In this document: positions 1 to 6,456 of the stretch, one piece after another
How positions within the stretch are numbered: the first letter of the stretch is position 1
How the letters are laid out: each line of letters begins with the position of its first letter
Assembly (NCBI GenBank): GCA_039918615.1
Contig: JBDSHG010000056.1
Span: 1-16,038 of the forward strand
Reading direction: 5' to 3'
From: FEN-1250 sp039918615
GTDB taxonomy: Bacteria; Gemmatimonadota; Gemmatimonadetes; Gemmatimonadales; Gemmatimonadaceae
Length of the DNA: 16,038 bases
The notes under the pieces: model-generated
Databases searched by the model: none
The model's input: only the letters and a program-made list of their open reading frames with translations
Told to the model about the DNA's origin: nothing
Position numbers and translations under genes: made by a program

Positions 1-1
1 G

Positions 2-73
2 CGGCTGGATGAAGAGGGGTTCGTGTTCGCGCACGAGAATCTGGATGTGGCGCTGAGGGAATTGCTGGCCTGA
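2..73 (+). CDS. 3' end of an unidentified gene (partial)
   Basis: An open frame enters from the left edge and ends at TGA (71-73). It encodes 23 residues, beginning RLDEEGFVF and ending VALRELLA. The frame has the strong G/C third-position bias of the neighbouring genes, so it is probably the real C-terminus of a gene on the plus strand. The fragment is too short for a family assignment. The 227 bp between its stop and the next start suggest that it is not part of the downstream cytochrome operon. Confidence 0.5.
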   Translation, partial: RLDEEGFVFAHENLDVALRELLA

Positions 74-229
74 CTCGCCGTCGCGAGCATCCGCACCGGA
101 TGTATAAAGCCGAACGTGATCTCCATCACCGCGCTCATGCCTCCGCATCTGAACATTCGCGTGTAGCCCGCAGGCGGTTGTCACAACCGACGGCTTGATT
201 CGTCCCACTAATAGTAGAACCGCAGCTTT

Positions 230-257
230 CCGCCGCCGTGCTGGTGCCCGGCGGCGG
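230..257 (+). other. GC-rich 9-bp hairpin in operon leader
   Basis: CCGCCGCCG (230-238) pairs perfectly with CGGCGGCGG (249-257) around a 10-nt loop. It lies about 43 nt before the start codon at 301. No T-run follows it, so it is not a typical intrinsic terminator. In GC-rich DNA such a stem can arise by chance; a role in leader RNA structure is only a possibility. Confidence 0.3.
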
Positions 258-290
258 TCGAGCTATGCAGCCTGGCTACTGCCAATTGCA

Positions 291-296
291 GAGGAG
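291..296 (+). promoter_or_regulatory. Ribosome-binding site deciding the start at 301
   Basis: GAGGAG sits 4 nt before the ATG at 301. It favours this start over the upstream in-frame start at 238, whose extra 21 residues would span this site. Confidence 0.7.
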
Positions 297-300
297 CTGC

Positions 301-1287
301 ATGAGCAAGTCATCGAACGCGATTCGTTCGCAGGAGCCGGCGAAAGCGGGAACGCTTTCCCCGCCGCGACGCCCTCCGTCGCAATCCAGCAGACCAAAGG
401 AGAAGCCGCAGCGCGAGCCACGCGCCGGATTCGGCACGCCGCTCGTGGTTCTCCTCAGCGTGCTCGCGCTCATCAATGTCGCGGGCTACCGCTATTACCT
501 GCTTTCCGCTGGCGAGCGTGTACGATCGCCATTGCACGCGTGGCTCAAACCGTCCGGTCTCATCGGACAGCCTGCCGGCATTCTCGCGCTCCTCATCTTC
601 CTGTTCCTCTGGCTCTACCCGCTGCGCAAGAAGTTCAAGTCGCTCGCGTGGACCGGCTCGCTCGGGCGCTGGATGGACATTCACATTCTCGCCGCCCTTG
701 GGCTCCCGCTGCTGCTTGCGATCCACGCGGCGTGGCGCTTCGACGGCGTGATCGGACTCGGCTTCCTGTCGATGATGATCGTCGTCGCGAGCGGAATCGT
801 GGGGCGCTACCTGTATGTACGCATCCCGCGCAGCAAATCCGGAGTCGAGCTAACGCGTGACGAGGTGAGTGCGCGTCGACGGGCGCTCGTGCAACAGATC
901 GCCGAGACGATGCAGGTGGACGTGGAGACGATCGAGCGCACGCTTCGCATCGACGGCGCGACGGCGGAATCCTCCGGAATCATGCGCACGCTCGGGCAGC
1001 TGCTCACGAACGACATCAGGCGTTGGCGCACCGCGCGCGAGCTTCGCCGCAAGTGGAAGAACAGCGTTCGCTCCGAGCGCGCCGGCGATCGTGCCGCGCT
1101 GGCGCAGGCGGTCAAGCTGGCGAGCCGCGAAATATCGCTCGAGCAGCAGGCGCGCATGCTGAATGCCACGCACAAGGTATTCCGCTACTGGCACGTCGCG
1201 CACCGCCCCTTCGCGCTCACCGCGCTCGTTGCGGTGGTCGTGCACGTGGCGGTCGTGATCTACGTCGGCGCAACCTGGTTTCGCTGA
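301..1287 (+). CDS. Multi-pass membrane protein, probable di-haem cytochrome b-type electron carrier
   Basis: A 328-residue integral membrane protein. A charged, Pro-rich cytoplasmic head (1-45) is followed by predicted helices near 46-66, 91-107, 124-144, 149-173 and 303-323. Helix 3 carries His128 and His142, and the last helix carries His301 and His315 (His298 is nearby). Two pairs each spaced 14 residues in separate helices is the classical geometry for two stacked bis-histidine b-haems, as in cytochrome b families. Between helices 4 and 5 lies a highly charged, probably helical segment of about 120 residues (178-297), perhaps a docking arm for a cytoplasmic partner. It is the first gene of a tight operon with a flavoprotein, two multihaem cytochromes and a porin-like protein. 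The inferred role is moving electrons across the inner membrane, possibly via quinone. No family name is certain; the haem assignment rests on histidine spacing alone. Confidence 0.72.
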   Translation: MSKSSNAIRSQEPAKAGTLSPPRRPPSQSSRPKEKPQREPRAGFGTPLVVLLSVLALINVAGYRYYLLSAGERVRSPLHAWLKPSGLIGQPAGILALLIFLFLWLYPLRKKFKSLAWTGSLGRWMDIHILAALGLPLLLAIHAAWRFDGVIGLGFLSMMIVVASGIVGRYLYVRIPRSKSGVELTRDEVSARRRALVQQIAETMQVDVETIERTLRIDGATAESSGIMRTLGQLLTNDIRRWRTARELRRKWKNSVRSERAGDRAALAQAVKLASREISLEQQARMLNATHKVFRYWHVAHRPFALTALVAVVVHVAVVIYVGATWFR

Positions 1288-1290
1288 GCC

Positions 1291-2730
1291 ATGTTCTGGA
1301 CGACGCTCGGATTCCTCGTGCTGACCGTGGCCGCGATGATCCTGCACGTGCGGAAAACGGAGCGTGCATCCGCCGTGCCGCCGCCGGCGCACATGCGCGC
1401 GCGACCGTGCGCGCGGTGTGGGAAGACGGTGGCCGCCGGCGCGCACGCGTGCAGCCACTGCGGCGTGCCGCAACAGATCTTCGAGGTCGTGTATGCGGCC
1501 GAAGTGAGTGCCGAGGTGGCGGAGAGCACCGAGCCGATGCGCGCGCACGTGCGCAACGACATGTGCGTAGGCTGCGGCACCTGTGTGGATGCCTGCCCCG
1601 AGCCGGGTGCGATCACGCTGCGCGGAAAGCTCGCGATCGTCGATCCCTTCAGTTGCGTCGGTCACGGCGAGTGCGCAACCGCATGCCCCGTGGGCGCAAT
1701 CGCGATGTCGGCGGGAGCCGCCGCGAATCGCGTGCAGGTGCCGCAGGTTGGCGTGAGCTTCGAAAGCAATGTGTCCGGCCTGTACATCGTGGGCGAGCTT
1801 GGGGGGCGCGGGCTGATCAAGAACGCCGTCAACGAGGGGAAGGTCGCAGTCGAGCATATCAAGAGCGTGCTCGCGCAAGAACCATCGCCTGACGCGGAGC
1901 GCGAGCGCGTCGTGGATGTAGCAATCGTCGGCTCCGGGCCAGCGGGTCTCAGTGCGGGGCTCGAGGCGCTCCGGTCCGGACTCTCGTACGTGATGCTCGA
2001 GCAGGGCTCGCTCGCGGACACGGTGCGCAAGTATCCGCGGCACAAGATCCTCTTCGCGGAGCCGCTCAATATCCCGCTGTACGGCGACCTGTGGATCGCA
2101 GACTCATCGAAGGAGAGTCTGCTCGAGATGTGGGAGAAGATCGTTGCCACGACCGGGTTGGAAGTGCGAACGAACCAGCGTGTGGAGCAGGTGGTGCGCA
2201 GCGGATGGCTCTACCGCATCCACGCCGGCGGCCATGAGTATCTCGCGCGTCGCGTGGTGTTGGCCATGGGGCGTCGCGGCAGCCCGCGACGTCTCAATGT
2301 GGCGGGTGAGGAGCTCGAGAAGGTGGTTTACGACATCGTGGAGATGGAGGACTTCTCCGGGCGACACGTGCTGGTGGTCGGCGGCGGCGACAGCGCGGTG
2401 GAGTCGGCGCTCGGTCTGGCGAATCAGGATGGCACCACGGTGACGCTCAGCTATCGCGGCGAACAGTTCGGACGGATCAAGGACCGGAATCGGCAGAAGC
2501 TCGATCGCGCCGTCGCTGCAGGAAGCGTGTCGCTGATGCTTCGCAGCACGGTGAAGGAGATCCGGCACGACGTGGTGGTGATGGACGCGGACGGAAGCTC
2601 CACGATTCTCCCGAACGATGATGTGGTGATACGAATTGGTGGCGATCCTCCGGCTGCGCTGCTCGAGCGATTGGGGGTTCGCATGGTGCATAAGGAGATT
2701 GCGATCGAGCCTGATGTGGCAAGCGCCTGA
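1291..2730 (+). CDS. Membrane-anchored zinc-ribbon / ferredoxin / FAD-NAD(P) oxidoreductase with permuted flavoprotein fold
   Basis: 479 residues, starting 3 nt after the previous stop. An N-terminal anchor (about 4-20) is followed by positive charges, which predicts that the rest is cytoplasmic. Next come a zinc ribbon (C40, C43, C54, C57) and a dicluster ferredoxin segment: C92/C95/C98/C102 is a complete 4Fe-4S motif, while the second has C122/H125/C128/C132. A thioredoxin-reductase-like flavoprotein follows. The FAD-binding GSGPAG is at 214-219, an AMGRRG strand-turn at 325-330, and the NAD(P)-binding GGGDSA at 364-369. No redox-active CxxC is present in the NAD(P) domain, so it is not a thioredoxin reductase. 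The segment GLYIVGELGG (163-172) with a following AV-x3-G-x2-A helix resembles the C-terminal FAD-clamping motif of this fold, yet it sits before the Rossmann motif. Inferred role: electron exchange between NAD(P)H and the membrane cytochrome through FAD and Fe-S centres. Confidence 0.82.
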   Translation: MFWTTLGFLVLTVAAMILHVRKTERASAVPPPAHMRARPCARCGKTVAAGAHACSHCGVPQQIFEVVYAAEVSAEVAESTEPMRAHVRNDMCVGCGTCVDACPEPGAITLRGKLAIVDPFSCVGHGECATACPVGAIAMSAGAAANRVQVPQVGVSFESNVSGLYIVGELGGRGLIKNAVNEGKVAVEHIKSVLAQEPSPDAERERVVDVAIVGSGPAGLSAGLEALRSGLSYVMLEQGSLADTVRKYPRHKILFAEPLNIPLYGDLWIADSSKESLLEMWEKIVATTGLEVRTNQRVEQVVRSGWLYRIHAGGHEYLARRVVLAMGRRGSPRRLNVAGEELEKVVYDIVEMEDFSGRHVLVVGGGDSAVESALGLANQDGTTVTLSYRGEQFGRIKDRNRQKLDRAVAAGSVSLMLRSTVKEIRHDVVVMDADGSSTILPNDDVVIRIGGDPPAALLERLGVRMVHKEIAIEPDVASA

Positions 2731-4756
2731 GCAGGAACGTGCGGCATGGCGTGGCGTGCGCGCCATGCTCGCGGCAGTCGTGTTCGCGATGGGTGCGTGC
2801 GTGACTCCGCTCGCCGCGCAGATCTCGCCGGGCCCGCTGGCCCGGGCGCACGCGGAGCTCGAAGGATCGTTGAGCTGTACGAAGTGTCACGGAACCGGGA
2901 AAGGAGCCATGACCCAGACATGCCTGAGCTGTCATCGAGAGATCCAGTGGCTGGTCGAGCGCGGTCGCGGGCTGCACAGCCGCGACGGCAAGGCAGCGTG
3001 CGCCAGCTGCCATCCCGATCACGCCGGCACGGACTTCGACCTGGTGAAGTGGCCGGAGGGCGGGCGGGAGCGATTCGATCACCGGCGAGCAGGGTGGGCG
3101 CTAGTGGGGAAGCACGCCGAGACCAAGTGCAGCGCATGCCACAAGACGGAGTATCGGGTGTCTCCGAGCGCTGCGCTCTCGCCGCGAAAGCACGGTGCGG
3201 GATGGGTGGGGCTCGAGCAAAGCTGTGCGAGCTGTCACGAGGACGTGCATCGCAAGTCGCTCGGAAGCAACTGCGCGCGCTGCCACGATCTCAATGCGTG
3301 GACGTCGGCGCCGAAGTTCGATCACGATAGCAGCAGCTACAAGCTCACTGGCAAGCACACGGATGTGAAGTGTGCGAAGTGTCATCAGGCTGCGCGACTC
3401 TCGCCGCCCGTTGATGCGAAGGGCGCGCTGCTGTCGGTGTTCAAGCCCGTGTCACACAAGGATTGCGTGGACTGCCACACCGATCCGCACCGTGGCCGTC
3501 TCGCGGGTGCCTGCAGCAAGTGTCACACGACGAGCAGCTTTCTCACGATCGACAAGCGTGACTTCGACCACGACGCCACGCGCTATCCGCTGAAGGGAAA
3601 ACACGCGTCGGTAGCGTGCGCCACCTGCCACGTCGGCTTTCCGGCGCAGGGGATGCACCCTGCGTTCGCGACCTGCGCATCGTGCCATGCCGATCCGCAC
3701 GCGGGGAAGGCAACGCTCGCCGGCCGAGTGGTTGGGTGCGACGGATGCCACACCCTCGATGGCTTCAAGCCGTCGACGTTCACCGTGTCGATGCACGCGC
3801 GGAGCGCGTATCCACTCGAGGGGCGGCACGCGACCGTGTCGTGCAGCGCATGTCACACCGCGGCGCCCAACGCGGCAAAAGCGGCGGGTGGTGTGAAGAA
3901 GGTGATCGACCTGCGGCCGTCGCATGTCGCCTGCACGAGCTGCCACGCGGACGATCACGGCGGTCAGCTCGCGTCGCGTGCGGACAAGGGGGCGTGCGAG
4001 AGCTGTCATCGCGTGAGCGGATGGGAGTCGTCGACGTTCGCGGGTGCGGCGCATGCCAAGTTGCGATTGCCGCTCGAGGGGCGGCATGCGCAGATCGCGT
4101 GCGGTGCCTGTCACGCGACCTCGCGCCGCGGGCTGCCGCCCATCGCTGCGACGACGACCCTCGGCAAGGCGCACGTGCTGTTCAAGCTCACGGAGGTCGA
4201 GTGTGCGAGCTGTCACGTCGATCCGCACCAGGGGCGGTTCGCGCGCAACGGCGCTCGGCCCAGCGATGCCGGATGTGCGAGCTGTCATGACGTGAGCCAC
4301 TTTCGTCCATCGACGTTCGATGTGGCCGCGCACGCCAAATCGGCGTTCCCGCTCGACGGTGCGCATCGCGCAGTGCCGTGCATCGCCTGCCATGCGGAGA
4401 TGAAGCAGGCATTGCGCCGCTCGTCGCTGCTGCTCGCCGGCGCGGGCGGAGGCGTGATGTCATTCGTCGCCAAGCACGAGACGTGCGCGAGCTGTCACAC
4501 GAATCCGCATGGCGATCAATTCGCGAAGCGCCGCGAGAAGGGGGCATGCGAGTCATGCCACACGGTGGACGCGTTCGCACCCGCGAGCCGCTTCGACCAC
4601 GACCGCGAGACGGCGTTCCCGCTCAAGGGCGCGCACGCGAAGGTCGCCTGTACGCAATGCCACAAGCCTGCCCCCGGGGCGCCGCGCAGCGCACTCGTGT
4701 ATGGCGGCCTGTCGAGCAAGTGCGAGAGCTGCCACGCGCAGCCGGTGCGGCAATGA
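2714..4756 (+). CDS. Secreted multihaem c-type cytochrome with 23 CxxCH motifs
   Basis: About 680 residues from the ATG at 2714, which overlaps the flavoprotein end by 17 nt. An alternative ATG at 2765 would leave a shorter signal peptide; neither has a strong ribosome-binding site. The hydrophobic stretch MLAAVVFAMGACVTPLAA, ending near AAQ, marks Sec export. I count 23 CxxCH haem-attachment motifs, from 2876 to 4735, almost evenly spread. Many sit in a recurring module: CxxCH-x-DPH-x-G, then CxxCH, then F..FDH or STF, then (F/Y)PL-x-G-(K/R/A)H-x-x-V-x-C-x-x-CH. Extra conserved histidines can supply distal ligands, giving low-potential bis-His haems. The CxxCH-rich domain class is that of cytochrome c3/paired-CxxCH proteins. 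It is probably a periplasmic or outer-membrane-associated electron wire acting with the next two genes. Exact partner and redox direction are unknown. Confidence 0.88.
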   Translation: MWQAPEQERAAWRGVRAMLAAVVFAMGACVTPLAAQISPGPLARAHAELEGSLSCTKCHGTGKGAMTQTCLSCHREIQWLVERGRGLHSRDGKAACASCHPDHAGTDFDLVKWPEGGRERFDHRRAGWALVGKHAETKCSACHKTEYRVSPSAALSPRKHGAGWVGLEQSCASCHEDVHRKSLGSNCARCHDLNAWTSAPKFDHDSSSYKLTGKHTDVKCAKCHQAARLSPPVDAKGALLSVFKPVSHKDCVDCHTDPHRGRLAGACSKCHTTSSFLTIDKRDFDHDATRYPLKGKHASVACATCHVGFPAQGMHPAFATCASCHADPHAGKATLAGRVVGCDGCHTLDGFKPSTFTVSMHARSAYPLEGRHATVSCSACHTAAPNAAKAAGGVKKVIDLRPSHVACTSCHADDHGGQLASRADKGACESCHRVSGWESSTFAGAAHAKLRLPLEGRHAQIACGACHATSRRGLPPIAATTTLGKAHVLFKLTEVECASCHVDPHQGRFARNGARPSDAGCASCHDVSHFRPSTFDVAAHAKSAFPLDGAHRAVPCIACHAEMKQALRRSSLLLAGAGGGVMSFVAKHETCASCHTNPHGDQFAKRREKGACESCHTVDAFAPASRFDHDRETAFPLKGAHAKVACTQCHKPAPGAPRSALVYGGLSSKCESCHAQPVRQ

Positions 4757-6456
4757 CGCGGCGCTGGGTTGGTTCGATCGTGGCGCTGTTCGTCGCGTCG
4801 CTGGCTCCGTTGGCCGCGCGTGCGCAGCAGGCGGTGCCGACTGTCGCCGAGAGCTCGCGCAATCCGCACGGGAAGCTCAAGGAGGAGTGCGCGACGTGTC
4901 ATCGCTCGGACGCGTGGACGCCGGCAAAGATCAGCCCGCGCTTCGTGCACGCACCCGGACGCTTTCCGCTCGAGGGCGCGCACGCCAGTGTTACCTGTCG
5001 TTCCTGTCACACGTCGCTCGACTTCAAGGGCGTGAACGCGAAGTGCGCCGGATGCCACGAGGACATTCATCGCGGCGAGCTCGGCGTGGAATGCGCGCGC
5101 TGCCACACCCCGCGCAGCTTCCTCGATCGAACGGTGATGCAGCGCGCGCATCAGGCGACGCGGTTCCCGCTCACCGGCGCGCACGTGACGGCGGACTGCA
5201 GCAGCTGCCATACGCCGGCAGCGCAGGGGCAGCTGAGCTTCGTCAATCGTCAGACCGAGTGCGTCTCCTGCCATCTCCCTGCCTACAACGCGACCACGTC
5301 GCCCGCGCATGCGGCGTCCGGATTTCCGCAGCAGTGCGAGGTGTGCCACACCACCGTGGCGTGGAATCGTGCGAAGTTCGACCATCGCGCGACCGCGTTT
5401 CCGCTTACGGGGGCGCACGTCCCGCTGGCGTGCAGCGCCTGTCATGGCGACGGTGTCTACAGGGGGAAGAGCACCCTGTGCGTGTCGTGCCACACGAAGG
5501 ACTACAGCGGCACGACCGATCCGCCGCACGCCAGCGCCGGATTTCCGACCACTTGTGAGAGCTGCCACACCACCACGACGTGGGTGGGAGCGGCGTTCGA
5601 TCACAACGCAACGCTGTTCCCGCTCACCGGGGCGCACAAACCGCTCGCGTGCAACAGCTGCCACGGCGACGGTGTCTACAAGGGCAAGAGCACCCTGTGC
5701 CTGTCGTGCCATACGAAAGACTACAACGGCACGACTGATCCGCCGCATGTCGCCGCAGGCTTCCCGACGACGTGTGCGACGTGCCACACGACCACGACGT
5801 GGATCGGCGCGACGTTCGATCACAACATGACGCTGTTCCCGCTCACCGGGGCGCACAAACCGCTCGCGTGCAACAGCTGCCACGGCGACGGCGTGTACAA
5901 GGGGAAGAGCACGGCCTGCGTGTCATGCCATCTCGACAAGTACAACTCCACGACCGATCCCAAGCACGTCAATGCAGGCTTTCCGACGACGTGCGCGAGT
6001 TGCCACACTACCACGACGTGGACCGGCGCGACCTTCGATCACAACACGACGCTCTTTCCGCTCACAGGCGCGCACAAGCCGCTCGCATGCACCGCGTGCC
6101 ATGGCGATGGTGTGTTCAAGGGGAAGAGCACCGCGTGCGTCGCGTGTCACCAGACGGACTACAACGGCACAAACAACCCCGCGCACGCGCAGGCCGGATT
6201 CCCGACGACGTGCCAGGGATGTCATACCACCACAACATGGACGGGAGCGACGTTCAACCACACGTACTTCCCGACGAATCACGGGAATGCGGGCGGCGTC
6301 TGCTCGACCTGCCATACGAATACATCGAACTTCGCGCTGTTCACGTGCACGACCTGCCATGCGCAGGCTACTACCGACTCGCATCACACTCAGGTCCGAG
6401 GCTACCGCTACGACAGTAACGCCTGCTACAGCTGCCATCCGAGTGGACACAACTGA
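4753..6456 (+). CDS. Secreted multihaem c-type cytochrome with 22 CxxCH motifs and 73-residue tandem repeats
   Basis: 567 residues. The ATG at 4753 overlaps the previous stop (ATGA), indicating translational coupling. The signal peptide MTRRWVGSIVALFVASLAPL ends around ARA-QQ. There are 22 CxxCH motifs, the first at C46. Residues 190-481 are four consecutive 73-residue repeats, each with three CxxCH motifs and the signature FDHN-x-TLFPLTGAHKPLAC; a shortened fifth copy follows. The C-terminus adds a distinct cap with the last three CxxCH motifs and ends CYSCHPSGHN. Its modules resemble those of the preceding cytochrome, so the two genes probably share ancestry by duplication. Regular three-haem units suggest an elongated haem chain. 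Likely location is periplasm or cell surface; no lipobox or membrane anchor is seen. Confidence 0.9.
   Translation: MTRRWVGSIVALFVASLAPLAARAQQAVPTVAESSRNPHGKLKEECATCHRSDAWTPAKISPRFVHAPGRFPLEGAHASVTCRSCHTSLDFKGVNAKCAGCHEDIHRGELGVECARCHTPRSFLDRTVMQRAHQATRFPLTGAHVTADCSSCHTPAAQGQLSFVNRQTECVSCHLPAYNATTSPAHAASGFPQQCEVCHTTVAWNRAKFDHRATAFPLTGAHVPLACSACHGDGVYRGKSTLCVSCHTKDYSGTTDPPHASAGFPTTCESCHTTTTWVGAAFDHNATLFPLTGAHKPLACNSCHGDGVYKGKSTLCLSCHTKDYNGTTDPPHVAAGFPTTCATCHTTTTWIGATFDHNMTLFPLTGAHKPLACNSCHGDGVYKGKSTACVSCHLDKYNSTTDPKHVNAGFPTTCASCHTTTTWTGATFDHNTTLFPLTGAHKPLACTACHGDGVFKGKSTACVACHQTDYNGTNNPAHAQAGFPTTCQGCHTTTTWTGATFNHTYFPTNHGNAGGVCSTCHTNTSNFALFTCTTCHAQATTDSHHTQVRGYRYDSNACYSCHPSGHN
5320..6264 (+). 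repeat. 219-bp in-frame tandem repeats inside the 22-haem cytochrome gene
   Basis: Repeat units begin at 5320, 5539, 5758 and 5977, exactly 219 bp (73 codons) apart, and a partial fifth copy begins at 6196. Each full unit opens with codons for GFP and holds three CxxCH motifs. Units two and three share an uninterrupted identical run of 62 nt (5611-5672 and 5830-5891), which points to recent duplication or gene conversion rather than only protein-level conservation. Confidence 0.92.

Larger units (their letters stand above)
74..300. other. Intergenic leader upstream of the cytochrome operon
   Basis: No convincing gene lies here. The only visible features are a TATAAA hexamer at 103-108 without a recognisable -35 partner, a GC-rich hairpin at 230-257, and the GAGGAG ribosome-binding site at 291-296. 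The promoter of the operon is probably in this stretch but cannot be placed from the sequence. Confidence 0.5.

Noticed and set aside
103..108. TATAAA as the operon promoter -10 box
   Set aside because: No -35 hexamer at suitable spacing, and it is nearly 200 nt from the start codon.
238..300. Upstream start at 238 for the cytochrome b-like protein
   Set aside because: The extra residues cross the GAGGAG ribosome-binding site and a hairpin; ATG 301 has ideal spacing.
2765..2821. Lipoprotein signal in the 23-haem cytochrome (a Cys in the hydrophobic stretch)
   Set aside because: The residues before the Cys (M-G-A) are a poor lipobox, and a normal cleavage site follows at AAQ.
5320..6264. CRISPR-like array
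   Set aside because: The repeats are contiguous, 219 bp long, in-frame and coding; there are no spacers.
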